Below are positions 19,001 through 27,567 of a DNA stretch of 64,000 bases, piece by piece. The DNA is taken from NCBI RefSeq assembly GCF_014858005.1, contig NZ_JACYOT010000006.1, positions 341,849 through 405,848 of the forward strand. The letters are read 5' to 3'. The number at the start of each line of letters is the position of its first letter. Position 1 is the stretch's first letter. Below the pieces are notes generated by a model. The model was not told the DNA's origin. It worked only from the letters and a program-made list of their open reading frames with translations, and did no database searches. Made by a program: the position numbers and the translations under genes. This DNA comes from Propioniciclava soli (GTDB lineage Bacteria > Actinomycetota > Actinomycetes > Propionibacteriales > Propionibacteriaceae).

Positions 19001-20107
19001 GTGACGGGCACCGTCTCCCTCGTGCTGGCCGGCGGCGGCACCGCCGGGCACACGTCCCCCCTCATCGCCACCGCCGAGCGCCTGCGCGAGGCGGACGCCG
19101 GCGTCCGGCTCACGGTGGTGGGCACCCCGAAGGGGCTCGAGTCGCGGGTGATTCCCGCCGCCGGGCTGGAGCTGCGGATGATTCCGCCCGTGCCGCTGCC
19201 GCGCAAGCCCACCCCCGAGCTGCTGGCGGTGCCCGGCCGGTTGTGGGGCGCCGTGCGGCAGGCCCGCGCGATTCTCGATGACGTGGCCGCGGACGCCGTG
19301 GTCGGCTTCGGCGGCTATGTGTCGCTGCCGGTCTACCTGGCGGCGGCGCTGCGCCGGACGCCCGTGGTGATCCACGAGCAGAACGCGGTGCCGGGCCTCG
19401 CCAACAAGGTGGCCGCCCGCTTCGCAGCGATCACGGCCGTGTCGTTCCCGGGTACGCCGCTGCCGGGGGCGCGCCACGTCGGCCTGCCGGTGCGCGCCGC
19501 CATCACCGAGCTCGACCGGGCGTCGGCGCGGGCTGAGGCCCGGACGTCGCTGGGGTTCACCGGTGACCGGCCGCTGCTGCTGGTCAGCGGCGGCTCCCAG
19601 GGCGCGGTGGCGATCAACACCGCGGTGACGGGTGCGCGCGAGCGGCTGCTCGCCGCGGGCGTGGACGTCCTCCACGTGCTGGGCCCCAAGAACATCACCG
19701 ACGCCCACACCGCGGTCACCGACCCCGGCACCGGTGCCACCTACCGGCCCGTCGGCTACGTGGACGCCATGGAGACGGCCTACGCCGCGGCCGACCTGAT
19801 GGTGGGCCGCTCCGGGGCCGGCACCGTCGTCGAGACCGCGACGGTCGGCCTGCCCGTGGTGTTCGTCCCGCTCCCGCACGGCAACGGCGAGCAGGCCCGC
19901 AACGCCACGTTCCTGGTGGAGGGCGGGGCTGGGGTGCTCGTGCCCAACGCCGAGTTCGACGCCGACCGGCTGCTGGCCGAGGTCTTGCCCATCCTCACCG
20001 ACCCGGCCCGGTTGGCCGCGATGGCGGACGCCTGCCGCGGGCTCGTGCCCGCCGACGCGGCGTCCGACCTGGCCCGCCTGGTGCTCGACGTGGCGCGGGG
20101 GCGCTGA
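19001..20107 (+). CDS. murG: UDP-N-acetylglucosamine--N-acetylmuramyl-(pentapeptide) pyrophosphoryl-undecaprenol GlcNAc transferase MurG
   Basis: A 368-residue GT28 enzyme with the first glycine-rich loop LAGGGTAGH, the second VVGFGGYVSLP, the VIHEQNAVPGLANK block and the third glycine loop SGGSQGA. The UDP-GlcNAc site GRSGAGTVVET lies in the C-terminal domain. It converts lipid I to lipid II at the inner face of the membrane. GTG 19001 is preceded by GAGAGGA at suitable spacing. murC begins 1 bp after the stop. Confidence 0.95.
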   Translation: MTGTVSLVLAGGGTAGHTSPLIATAERLREADAGVRLTVVGTPKGLESRVIPAAGLELRMIPPVPLPRKPTPELLAVPGRLWGAVRQARAILDDVAADAVVGFGGYVSLPVYLAAALRRTPVVIHEQNAVPGLANKVAARFAAITAVSFPGTPLPGARHVGLPVRAAITELDRASARAEARTSLGFTGDRPLLLVSGGSQGAVAINTAVTGARERLLAAGVDVLHVLGPKNITDAHTAVTDPGTGATYRPVGYVDAMETAYAAADLMVGRSGAGTVVETATVGLPVVFVPLPHGNGEQARNATFLVEGGAGVLVPNAEFDADRLLAEVLPILTDPARLAAMADACRGLVPADAASDLARLVLDVARGR

Positions 20108-20108
20108 C

Positions 20109-21527
20109 ATGCCGCTGCTGCGCCCCGTACCGCTCACCCCCGCCGCGCAGGTGGGGCCCGTCCACTTCATCGCGATCGGCGGCGCCGGCATGAGCGGCAT
20201 CGCCGCGGCCTACCACGCGCTCGGCGTGCCGGTCTCGGGCTCCGACCGCGACGACAGCCCCACGCTGCGCCACCTGGCCGACCTGGGCGTCCGCACCTTC
20301 GTCGGCCACGACGCCGCCCAGCTGGGGGATGCGTCGACCGTCGTGGCGAGCTCCGCCATCCGGCCCGGGAACCCCGAGCTGGCCGAGGCCCACCGGCGTG
20401 GGCTGCGGGTGTGGCACCGTTCGGCGGCCCTCGGGGCCCTGATGCTGGGCCGCCGTGGCGTCGCCGTCACCGGCACGCACGGCAAGACGACCACCGCGGG
20501 CATGGTCGCGACGATGCTCGTCGGGGTGGGCGCCGACCCCGGCTACGTCATCGGCTCCCCACTCGCGGCCACGGGGGAGAGCGCGGCGCTCGGCACGGGG
20601 GAGGCCTTCGTGGTCGAGGCCGACGAGTCCGACGGTTCCTTCCTGCAGTACCCCGCCGAGATCGTGGTCGTCACCAACATCGAGGCCGACCACCTGGACA
20701 ACTGGGGCACCCCGGAGCGCTACGTCGCCGGCTTCGCCGAGATGGCCGGCGCCGAGGGCGTCCGCACGGTCGTGCTGTCGGCCGACGACCCCCACACCCC
20801 CGCGCTCGCTGCCGAGCTGGCCGCGGCGGGCACGGCGGTGGTGCGGGTGGGTGAGGCGGCGGACGCCGACGTCCGCCTCGTCGACGTCACGCTCACCCCG
20901 GACGCCACCGGCGCGCGTCTGGTGGCAGCTGGCGACGACGGTGCGCTCGCGCTCGCCGTGCCCGGGCGCCACAACCTCCACAACGCGGCGGCCGCCTACG
21001 CCGTGGGCCGCGCGCTCGGCCACGACGGCGCGGCGCTGCGCGCGGCGCTGGGCTCGTTCGCGGGCACGCAGCGCCGGTTCGAGTACAAGGGCACGAGCCA
21101 CGGCGTGGTGGTCTACGACGACTACGCCCACCACCCCACCGAGGTCGCCGCGGCCCTGGCGGCGGCCAGGGCCCGGGTGGTGCCGGGCGGCAGGCTGGTG
21201 GCGGCGTTCCAGCCGCACCTGTTCAGCCGCACGCGGGACTTCGCCGACGCGTTCGTCGACGCGCTCGCGGCCGCCGACGTGGTGGTGGTGTGCGCCATCT
21301 ACCCCGCGCGCGAGGACGCCGCCGACTTCCCGGGCGTCACCGCGGCGTTGCTCACCGAGCCGTTGGCGCGGGCCGGCCGGGCGCCGGTGGCGGCCGCCGG
21401 GCTCGTCGAGGCGGCGGACGCCCTCGCCCCGGCCCTGCGGCCCGGTGACCTCGTCGTGACCCTCGGCGCCGGCGACGTCACCACCCTCGGCCCGCTGCTG
21501 TTGGCCCGGCTGGGGGAGCGGCCATGA
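20109..21527 (+). CDS. murC: UDP-N-acetylmuramate--L-alanine ligase MurC
   Basis: A 472-residue Mur ligase. The dinucleotide-like N terminus IAIGGAGMSGIAA is followed by the P-loop GTHGKTTTAGM, VVEADESDGSFL, and DDYAHHPTEVAAAL in the C-terminal domain, all diagnostic for MurC. It catalyses the first amino-acid addition to UDP-MurNAc. ATG 20109 is 1 bp from the murG stop, and its own stop overlaps the ftsQ ATG. No ddl gene is present between murC and ftsQ. Confidence 0.95.
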   Translation: MPLLRPVPLTPAAQVGPVHFIAIGGAGMSGIAAAYHALGVPVSGSDRDDSPTLRHLADLGVRTFVGHDAAQLGDASTVVASSAIRPGNPELAEAHRRGLRVWHRSAALGALMLGRRGVAVTGTHGKTTTAGMVATMLVGVGADPGYVIGSPLAATGESAALGTGEAFVVEADESDGSFLQYPAEIVVVTNIEADHLDNWGTPERYVAGFAEMAGAEGVRTVVLSADDPHTPALAAELAAAGTAVVRVGEAADADVRLVDVTLTPDATGARLVAAGDDGALALAVPGRHNLHNAAAAYAVGRALGHDGAALRAALGSFAGTQRRFEYKGTSHGVVVYDDYAHHPTEVAAALAAARARVVPGGRLVAAFQPHLFSRTRDFADAFVDALAAADVVVVCAIYPAREDAADFPGVTAALLTEPLARAGRAPVAAAGLVEAADALAPALRPGDLVVTLGAGDVTTLGPLLLARLGERP

Positions 21528-22255
21528 CGCGCGTCACCGAACCACTCGTGGACGTCACCGGTGCGCGCCGGCGCCGGGCTCGCGCCCGGCTGCTGCGGCG
21601 GGTCCGGATCGCCGGGGTGCTGGTGGCCCTCGTGGCGCTGGTCGGCGGGGCCGCCTGGCTCATGGGGTGGTCGTCGGTGTTCTCCGCCGACGAGGTCGCC
21701 ACCGAGGGTCTGGTCGTCCTCACCCACGACGAGGTGGTCGCCGCGGCGCAGGTGCCGCTCGGCCAGCCGCTCGCCCGGATCGAGACCGACGAGATCGCCG
21801 AGCGCGTCCGGGAGCTGCCCCCGGTCGCGGACGTGCGCGTCGGCGTCCGGTTCCCGCATACGGTGACCGTCGCCGTGACCGAGCGCGAGCCTGTCATCGC
21901 GCTGGAGATCGGCCGCAACTACGTGTCGGTCGACGCCGAGGGCGTCCCGTTCCACAGCGGCACGGAGCGGCCTGACGGCGTCCTGCTGGCCCGGGGGTCT
22001 GCCATCAACGACACCGAGCTGCTCGCGGGCCTCGCCACGGTCGCGGCCAGCCTGCCGCCCCCGGTGCGCGATCTGGTGGACGTGATCGGCGCGGACACGC
22101 TGGACTCGATCACGCTGACCCTCACCGACGGCCGGCGCATCGTGTGGGGCGGGCCGGAGGATTCGGAGCTCAAGGGCCGCGTCGTGCAGCCGCTGCTGGG
22201 GGTGTCCGGACGCGTCCTGGACGTGTCCGCGCCCAGCCACCCGACCAGCCGCTGA
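21524..22255 (+). CDS. ftsQ: Cell division protein FtsQ
   Basis: A 243-residue bitopic protein with an Arg-rich cytoplasmic N terminus (RRRRARARLLRRVR), one membrane helix (about residues 29-50), a POTRA-type domain (about 52-125) and a C-terminal beta domain. It links FtsL/B to the FtsWI synthase and the early divisome. ATG 21524 overlaps the murC stop (ATGA). A 195-bp intergenic region with its own palindrome and possible promoter follows, before ftsZ. Confidence 0.92.
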   Translation: MTRVTEPLVDVTGARRRRARARLLRRVRIAGVLVALVALVGGAAWLMGWSSVFSADEVATEGLVVLTHDEVVAAAQVPLGQPLARIETDEIAERVRELPPVADVRVGVRFPHTVTVAVTEREPVIALEIGRNYVSVDAEGVPFHSGTERPDGVLLARGSAINDTELLAGLATVAASLPPPVRDLVDVIGADTLDSITLTLTDGRRIVWGGPEDSELKGRVVQPLLGVSGRVLDVSAPSHPTSR

Positions 22256-22285
22256 CGGAGGCGCCGACGGCCGCCACCGGGAACT

Positions 22286-22302
22286 CTCAACCCCGGGTTG
22301 AG
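22286..22302. promoter_or_regulatory. Perfect 17-bp palindrome upstream of ftsZ
   Basis: CTCAACCC-C-GGGTTGAG, 8-bp arms around one base, about 150 bp before the ftsZ start and 30 bp after ftsQ. It is too AT-mixed and too far from a T run to be a clear terminator. A similar CTCAAC/GTTGAG-type motif upstream of actinobacterial ftsZ genes is my recollection. A regulator-binding site is plausible. Confidence 0.6.
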
Positions 22303-22328
22303 GGGCGCGCCGAGGGCGTCGGGCGTGA

Positions 22329-22358
22329 TGGACTCGCCTTGTTCGTCCTCACTAACCT
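22329..22358 (+). promoter_or_regulatory. Candidate ftsZ promoter
   Basis: TGGACT (22329-22334), an 18-bp spacer and TAACCT (22353-22358). The -35 is a poor match to TTGACN, so the -10 is the stronger part. It would give a leader of about 85 nt for ftsZ. Confidence 0.4.
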
Positions 22359-22450
22359 GTGAGCAGTCCACTCGCCTCGACGCCTTCCCTGCGCCCAGCC
22401 GAGCCCGGGTGGGCAGACCCGGAACAACGAGCGAGGAACGAGCAGACCCC

Positions 22451-23725
22451 GTGGTGAGTGCATCTCAGAACTACCTGGCAGTGATCAAGGTCGTGGGCGT
22501 GGGCGGGGGTGGCGTCAACGCCGTCAACCGCATGATCGAGTCCGGCCTGCGGGGTGTGGAGTTCATCGCGGTGAACACCGACGCCCAGGCCCTCCTGATG
22601 AGCGACGCGGACGTCAAGCTCGACATCGGCCGCGAACTCACCCGCGGCCTCGGCGCGGGCGCCGACCCCGACAAGGGCCGCCAAGCTGCCGACGACCACG
22701 CGGACGAGATCGAAGAGGTGCTCAAGGGCGCCGACATGGTGTTCGTCACCGCCGGTGAGGGCGGCGGCACCGGCACCGGCGCCGCCCCGGTCGTCGCCCG
22801 GATCTCCCGCTCGCTGGGCGCGCTGACGATCGGTGTGGTGACGCGCCCCTTCGGTTTCGAGGGCAAGCGCCGCGCGAACCAGGCCGAGAGCGGCATCACG
22901 AACCTGCGCGACGAGGTCGACACCCTCATCGTCATCCCCAACGACAAGCTGCTCGAGATGACCGATCACCAGGTCGCCATCCTCGACGCCTTCAAGCAGG
23001 CCGACCAGGTGCTGATGCAGGGTGTCTCCGGCATCACGGACCTCATCACCACCCCGGGCCTGATCAACCTCGACTTCGCCGACGTCAAGGCGGTCATGAG
23101 CAACGCAGGCTCGGCCCTCATGGGCATCGGCTCGGCCCGCGGTGAGGACCGCGCCCGCGCTGCCGCCGAGATGGCCGTCTCGAGCCCGCTGCTCGAGGCG
23201 TCGATCGACGGTGCCCACGGTGTGCTGCTCGCGATCGCCGGTGGCTCCGACCTCGGTCTGTTCGAGGTGTCTGCGGCCGCCAACCTCATCGAGGAGTCGG
23301 CGCACGAGGACGCCAACATCATCTTCGGCACGGTCATCGACGACTCCCTCGGCGACGAGGTGCGCGTGACGGTCATCGCGGCCGGCTTCGACGGCGGCCA
23401 GCCGCCGCGCCGCCAGCCCGGGGTGACCCGGCAGCCCGACCTGCGCCAGCAGCAGCGTTCGGGCCAGCGCCCGCAGGGTGGCCAGGGCGCTCCGAGCCAG
23501 GGCGCGCCGAACCAGGGTGCCCCGAGCCAGGGCGGCGGCCAGGGCCAGGGCTTCGGCTCCGCCCAGGGCGGCCAGTCAGGAGTGGGCCAGTCGGGTGCCG
23601 GCGGGCAGGCGGGCCAGCCCGGGGGCGTCCCGCAGGCCGCGCAGCCGACGCCGCAGCAGCGGCCCGCACCGCGGCGTCCCGAGCCGGCCGACGATGAGCT
23701 GGACGTCCCGGACTTCCTGAAGTGA
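22451..23725 (+). CDS. ftsZ: Cell division protein FtsZ
   Basis: A 424-residue tubulin-like GTPase. The nucleotide-binding motifs are [13 protein letters not shown] near residue 13 and the tubulin signature GGGTGTG at 104-110. The synergy loop [10 protein letters not shown] includes the catalytic acidic residue. The globular part ends near 315 and a Gln/Gly/Pro-rich disordered linker follows, with three 15-bp repeat units at 23486-23530. The C-terminal peptide ELDVPDFLK is the site for SepF and other partners. GTG 22451 and GTG 22454 are both possible starts, and the ribosome-binding site is weak (GAGGAACGAG). Confidence 0.97.
   Translation: MVSASQNYLAVIKVVGVGGGGVNAVNRMIESGLRGVEFIAVNTDAQALLMSDADVKLDIGRELTRGLGAGADPDKGRQAADDHADEIEEVLKGADMVFVTAGEGGGTGTGAAPVVARISRSLGALTIGVVTRPFGFEGKRRANQAESGITNLRDEVDTLIVIPNDKLLEMTDHQVAILDAFKQADQVLMQGVSGITDLITTPGLINLDFADVKAVMSNAGSALMGIGSARGEDRARAAAEMAVSSPLLEASIDGAHGVLLAIAGGSDLGLFEVSAAANLIEESAHEDANIIFGTVIDDSLGDEVRVTVIAAGFDGGQPPRRQPGVTRQPDLRQQQRSGQRPQGGQGAPSQGAPNQGAPSQGGGQGQGFGSAQGGQSGVGQSGAGGQAGQPGGVPQAAQPTPQQRPAPRRPEPADDELDVPDFLK
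23486..23530 (+). repeat. In-frame 15-bp repeats in FtsZ linker
   Basis: Three 15-bp units (23486-23500, 23501-23515, 23516-23530) encode [10 protein letters not shown] and GAPSQ. The DNA copies differ at a few positions, so they are older than the perfect repeats elsewhere in the window. Confidence 0.9.
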
Positions 23726-23765
23726 CTCAGCTCTTGGTGACCCGCACCTTCTCTGCTCTGCGGTG

Positions 23766-24461
23766 ATGTTCCACCACCACAGCGACCCCGGCGCCGACGG
23801 TGTCGGGGTCGCGTTCACCTCGGCGGAGCTCGACCTGGGCGACCGGCAGACCGGCGCGGCGCGCGCGGATGCCTTCGCGCGTCTCTCGCAGTCGCTCGGG
23901 GTGCCGGTGGCCATCGTCGGTCAGGTGCACGGCGCGGCGGTCGCCGACGCCGACCAGGCGCCCCTGGTGGCGTCCGGGTTGGTGGACCTCGGGGTCGAGG
24001 CGGACGCCGTGCTCACGAGCCGGCGGGGCCTGGCCGTCGCCGTCCGCGTCGCCGACTGCGTGCCCATCCTGCTGGCCGCCGCCGACGGCGGGGCGGTCGC
24101 CGCCGTGCACGCCGGGCGCGCCGGGCTGCTCGCCGGGGTGATCGGCGCCGCGGTGGCCCGCCTGCGTGAGCGGAGCGCGGCGCCGCTGCGGGCCTGGATC
24201 GGCCCGCACATCTGCGGCGCCTGCTACGAGGTGCCGCCCGAGCTGGCCGCGGACGCCGCCGCCCGCCTCGGCGTGCCGGTGCCCCGCACCCGGTGGGGCA
24301 CGACTGGGATCGACCTCGGGGCTGCCGCGGCGCGCCAGCTCGCCGAGGCCGGCGCCGCCGTGACCGTCGTGCCCGGCTGCACGCTGACCACCCCGACGCT
24401 GCACAGCCACCGGCGCGACCCGGGGGCGGGGCGCCAGGTGGGGCTCATCTGGCGTGGCTGA
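23766..24461 (+). CDS. pgeF: Laccase-domain (YfiH/PgeF family) protein
   Basis: A protein of 231 residues with the three metal-ligand motifs of the family: His in VGQVHG, Cys in VADCVPIL and His in AVHAGRAGL. Family members have been described as peptidoglycan editing factors and as purine nucleoside enzymes; the older name is polyphenol oxidase. Position directly after ftsZ is typical of actinobacteria. ATG 23766 (or the adjacent GTG 23763) lies 40 bp after ftsZ without a clear ribosome-binding site. The PLP-binding yggS gene that usually follows is missing. Confidence 0.87.
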   Translation: MFHHHSDPGADGVGVAFTSAELDLGDRQTGAARADAFARLSQSLGVPVAIVGQVHGAAVADADQAPLVASGLVDLGVEADAVLTSRRGLAVAVRVADCVPILLAAADGGAVAAVHAGRAGLLAGVIGAAVARLRERSAAPLRAWIGPHICGACYEVPPELAADAAARLGVPVPRTRWGTTGIDLGAAAARQLAEAGAAVTVVPGCTLTTPTLHSHRRDPGAGRQVGLIWRG

Positions 24462-24507
24462 GGCCCGGGTGCGGCTGAGCCTGGGGGCGGGTGAGTCACG
24501 GGTGCCT

Positions 24508-24545
24508 GGCGGCGCGCCCGGCGTGCCACGAGGCGGCGCGCCGCC
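24508..24545 (+). terminator. Stem-loop between pgeF and sepF
   Basis: A 10-bp stem, GGCGGCGCGC (24508-24517) pairing with GCGCGCCGCC (24536-24545), with an 18-nt loop. No T tract follows. It may attenuate read-through before a separate sepF promoter whose likely -10 is TAAGGT at 24553-24558. Confidence 0.4.
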
Positions 24546-24587
24546 CACCCGCTAAGGTTTTCGTGACCACGATCCCGGAGGTGTCCC

Positions 24588-25130
24588 ATGGCGGATGGAT
24601 TCAAGAAGGCTGCCGTCTGGCTCGGCCTGATGTCCGATTCCCCGTATCCCGATGACGAGCGCGACGACGCCGAACGCACCGCTGCGGTCGCCTACGACCC
24701 CGATGCCGATCGCGATCGCGATCCGTCCCGCGACGGAAGTGGCGAGTACGACCAGCGCGTCGAGCGTGACCACCGTGCGGTGGAGCCCGTGCGCGAGGGC
24801 AGCGTGACCGCGCTCGAGACGCGGCGCCCCGCCCCCGTCAAGGCGCGCGCCGATCTCAGCCGCATCGTCACGGTGCATCCGCGCACCTACAACGAGGCCC
24901 GCACGATCGGCGAGCACTTCCGCGACGGCACGCCCGTGATCATGAACCTCTCCGACATGGAGGACGCTGACGCCAAGCGTCTCGTCGACTTCGCCGCCGG
25001 CCTGATCTTCGGCCTGCGGGGCAGCATCGAGCGGATCACGAGCAAGGTCTTCCTGCTCTCCCCGGCCGATGTCGAGGTGGCCGCGGAGGACAAGGAGCGC
25101 ATCGCCGGGGGTTTCTTCAACCAGAGCTGA
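24588..25130 (+). CDS. sepF: Cell division protein SepF
   Basis: A 180-residue protein. The N-terminal amphipathic segment ([15 protein letters not shown]) is the membrane-binding helix. An acidic, Arg/Asp-rich disordered stretch (about residues 18-80) follows, then the globular SepF domain with [31 protein letters not shown] and VFLLSP. SepF tethers FtsZ to the membrane in actinobacteria, where FtsA is absent. ATG 24588 is preceded by GGAGGTGT. Confidence 0.94.
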   Translation: MADGFKKAAVWLGLMSDSPYPDDERDDAERTAAVAYDPDADRDRDPSRDGSGEYDQRVERDHRAVEPVREGSVTALETRRPAPVKARADLSRIVTVHPRTYNEARTIGEHFRDGTPVIMNLSDMEDADAKRLVDFAAGLIFGLRGSIERITSKVFLLSPADVEVAAEDKERIAGGFFNQS

Positions 25131-25213
25131 GCGCTCACTCTCCCCCTGACCGGCCGGCCCCCGCCCGGTCAGCCCGGGCCGCCCCGCGCACATTTCCCCA
25201 CCACGGTGATCTG

Positions 25214-25244
25214 TTGGTGCGGCCCGGTTCTTCTGCACTACCCT
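25214..25244 (+). promoter_or_regulatory. Candidate divIVA promoter
   Basis: TTGGTG (25214-25219), a 19-bp spacer and TACCCT (25239-25244), about 54 bp before the start codon. A 7-bp stem TGACCGG/CCGGTCA (25147-25171) just after sepF could be a weak terminator. Confidence 0.45.
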
Positions 25245-25297
25245 GATTCCGCCGGAGCGGAGCCCATCCGCTCCTCCCCCAGCAGCGAGGTGTGACC

Positions 25298-26431
25298 ATG
25301 ACCCTGACCCTCCACGAGGTGCGCGAGACCCGCTTCCACATGTCCAAGCGCGGTGGGTACCACCACACGGAGGTCGACGCGTTCGTCGATAAGGTGGAGA
25401 CGACGCTGGCCGAACTGGTGGAGGAGAACGCCACCCTCACCCAGCAGGTCAGTGCGCTGACCGCGGGCGGGGCCGCACCGGCTGACCCCGGGGCGGACGA
25501 CGGCTCCCGGGGCGAGGCGGACGCCGGCGCCGCGGCCGAGCTGGAGGCGTTGCGTGCCGAGTTGGCGGACGCCCGACGCGAGCTGGTCGAGCGCGACGAG
25601 GCGCTGCGGGCCAAGGACGAGGAGGCCGCCGGGCGAGCGTCCGAGCTGGAGTCGGTGCGGGCCACGTTGGCGAGCGGCGGGGACGAGGCCGAGCTGCTGC
25701 GCGGCGAGCTCGGCGCCCGGGACGCGGAGCTGGCGTCCCTGCGCCAGGAAGTGGCCGAGCTGCGTGCGGCGGCCGAGGCAGGTGCCGCGGTTCCGGAGAC
25801 GTCGGGCACGCCCGGTGCCGAGCAGATCGTCGTGCGGACGGCCGCGGAGGCGTCCCCGGCGGTGGTCCGCCTGGTGCAGCTGTCGACGGAGCAGGCCGAG
25901 AGCCTCGTCGCCGAGGCGCGCGCCGAGGCCGACCGGTTGACCGCAGAGGCGCGGGCGGAGGCCGACCGGTTGTCGGGCGAGGCCCGTGCCGAGGCCGAGC
26001 GTGTCAGCGGGCAGGCCCGCGCCGAGGCGGAGCGTGTGACGTCGGAGGCCGAGGAGCGCTCCCGCGTTGTGGTGGCCGAGGCCACCGACCGCGCCGAGCG
26101 CATCGAGTCCGAGGCCCGGTCGACCGCGGACGCCGTGGCCGGTGAGGCCGAGGCCCGCGCGGCGCGGCTGGACGCCGACGTGGCCGCCCGCCGGGAGGAG
26201 CTGTTCGCGACGCTCGAATCCGAGCGCGACGCCCTGGCCGGGGCGGTGGACCACCTCCGTGACCACGAGGCGCGCTACCGGGCGTCCTTCGTGGAGTCGC
26301 TCCAGCGGCAGATCGAGGCCGTCGTCGGAGGCCGCATCCGGCCGGACGACGAGCCCTCGCTGCTGGCCGAGGACGTTCGCGGCCACTCCGCCACGCCCCG
26401 GTTGGACGCCCTCCTCGCCAAGGGGGAGTGA
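25298..26431 (+). CDS. divIVA: DivIVA/Wag31-type polar growth coiled-coil protein
   Basis: A 377-residue protein. The N-terminal DivIVA membrane-binding domain is recognised from FHMSKRGGYHHTEVDAFVDKV. Long coiled coils follow (about residues 38-170 and 190-350), with four 11-residue repeats of the form EARAEADRLxx. Actinobacterial DivIVA recruits cell-wall synthesis to the poles and is usually essential. ATG 25298 has GCGAGGTG at good spacing; GTG 25292 is two codons earlier. The gene follows sepF without the usual yggT between them. Confidence 0.9.
   Translation: MTLTLHEVRETRFHMSKRGGYHHTEVDAFVDKVETTLAELVEENATLTQQVSALTAGGAAPADPGADDGSRGEADAGAAAELEALRAELADARRELVERDEALRAKDEEAAGRASELESVRATLASGGDEAELLRGELGARDAELASLRQEVAELRAAAEAGAAVPETSGTPGAEQIVVRTAAEASPAVVRLVQLSTEQAESLVAEARAEADRLTAEARAEADRLSGEARAEAERVSGQARAEAERVTSEAEERSRVVVAEATDRAERIESEARSTADAVAGEAEARAARLDADVAARREELFATLESERDALAGAVDHLRDHEARYRASFVESLQRQIEAVVGGRIRPDDEPSLLAEDVRGHSATPRLDALLAKGE
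25913..26044 (+). repeat. Four 33-bp coding repeats in divIVA
   Basis: Units at 25913-25945, 25946-25978, 25979-26011 and 26012-26044 encode an 11-residue, three-turn coiled-coil repeat (E/QARAEA-D/E-R-L/V-x-x). An 11-residue period suggests a right-handed or straight coiled-coil segment. Confidence 0.9.
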
Positions 26432-26540
26432 ACCCGGCCCCCCGGGGCATCGTCCTTGTTCGCCGTGCTGTGGCGCGGTCGTCGCAGCGCCCAGCATCTC
26501 CCCGGAGGAAGGGCAGGCTGCCGCGCGCGCCGACCAGTGG

Positions 26541-26546
26541 TACTGT
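26541..26546 (+). promoter_or_regulatory. Candidate -10 for the dksA/traR-lspA-rluD operon
   Basis: TACTGT at 26541-26546, 35 bp before ATG 26582. No clear -35 is visible. The preceding 26432-26540 holds no gene. Confidence 0.4.
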
Positions 26547-26581
26547 TCGGCCGCAGCCCACGTGAAAGGTGGAGGTGACCC

Positions 26582-27001
26582 ATGGCCAAGACTGCCGGGG
26601 GGCAGGGGCCCGTCGTGCCCGTGGCAGAGGGCGAGGAGCCCTGGACCGAGGAGGAGCTCGCGGAGGTGCGCGAGGATCTCGAGTTCGACGTCCAGCGGAT
26701 GGAGCGAGCGCTCGCGCAGAGCGCGCGCGGGCTCGAGCGGCTCTTCGACGAGGGAACCGAAGGGGCCGGGCGGGATCCCGCCGACGTGGGCTCCTCGAAT
26801 TTCGAGCGCGACCAGGAGATGTCCCTGGCGCAGAACGCGCGCGACCTGCTGGAGCAGGCCCAAACGGCCCTGCGCCTGTTCGACACCGGTCACTACGGCG
26901 TCTGCGAGTCGTGCGGCAACCCGATCGGCAAGGATCGGCTGATGGCCTTCCCCCGCGCCACGATGTGCGTGAGCTGCAAGCAGCGGGAGGAACGGCGCTG
27001 A
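26582..27001 (+). CDS. DksA/TraR-family zinc-finger protein
   Basis: A 139-residue protein. A helical N-terminal region (about residues 20-100) contains EEELAEVREDLEFDVQRME and FERDQEMSLAQNARDLLEQ. The C-terminal zinc finger is formed by C108, C111, C129 and C132 in a C-x2-C-x17-C-x2-C pattern. Family members act on RNA polymerase through the secondary channel in proteobacteria; in actinobacteria the role is less clear. ATG 26582 follows AAAGGTGGAGGTG. Its stop overlaps the lspA start. Confidence 0.88.
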   Translation: MAKTAGGQGPVVPVAEGEEPWTEEELAEVREDLEFDVQRMERALAQSARGLERLFDEGTEGAGRDPADVGSSNFERDQEMSLAQNARDLLEQAQTALRLFDTGHYGVCESCGNPIGKDRLMAFPRATMCVSCKQREERR

Positions 27002-27567
27002 GCGCATCCCGCCCCCGTGGGGGAACCGTCGGGCGCCGGGCGGTCTGGGCGATCGTGCTGACGATCGGCCTCGTCGGCTACGGCATCGACCAGCTCACCA
27101 AGCACCTCGCGATCACGTACCTCGACCCGAGCGACCCACCCGTCCTGTTGGGCGGGCTGCTGCGGCTGCAGCTCATCTTCAACCCGGGTGCGGCGTTCAG
27201 CCTGGGGGAGGACTTCACGGTCGTCCTCACCGCCATCTCCGCTGCCGCGCTCGTCTTCGTGCTGGCGTGGTTGGTGCCTCGGACGCGGCACCGCGGCTGG
27301 GCCGCCGCGTTCGGTCTGCTGTTGGCGGGGATCCTCGGCAACCTGACCGACCGGCTGGTGCGCCCGCCGAGGTTCGCGCACGGCCACGTGGTCGACTTCC
27401 TGCAGTTGCCGCACTTCGCGATCTTCAACGTGGCCGACATGGGCATCACCTTCGCCGCCGTGACGATCGGGTGGCTGGCCGTGGTGACCGGTGTCGACAT
27501 GGGTGGTGCGTCGACCGCGACGGAACCTGACACGACGACGGACGCCTCGGCCGAGAAGGCGCCGTGA
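26998..27567 (+). CDS. lspA: Lipoprotein signal peptidase (signal peptidase II), probable CTG start
   Basis: A protein of 189 residues with four membrane helices. The catalytic aspartates are D118 in NLTDRL and D147 in FNVADMG, and DQLTKHLA and [10 protein letters not shown] are conserved family blocks. It cleaves signal peptides of lipid-modified prolipoproteins. The best start is CTG 26998, which overlaps the previous stop as CTGA and is preceded by GGGAGGA at about 7-nt spacing. The first in-frame ATG/GTG inside the gene (GTG 27055) would cut into the first membrane helix and has no ribosome-binding site. A Thr/Ala/Glu-rich tail ends the protein. Confidence 0.93.
   Translation: MSASRPRGGTVGRRAVWAIVLTIGLVGYGIDQLTKHLAITYLDPSDPPVLLGGLLRLQLIFNPGAAFSLGEDFTVVLTAISAAALVFVLAWLVPRTRHRGWAAAFGLLLAGILGNLTDRLVRPPRFAHGHVVDFLQLPHFAIFNVADMGITFAAVTIGWLAVVTGVDMGGASTATEPDTTTDASAEKAP

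Noticed and set aside
26569..27567. Long plus-strand frame beginning at ATG 26569 as the lspA start
   Set aside because: It would run out of frame through the whole DksA/TraR-like gene and give an Arg/Gly-rich N terminus unlike any LspA.
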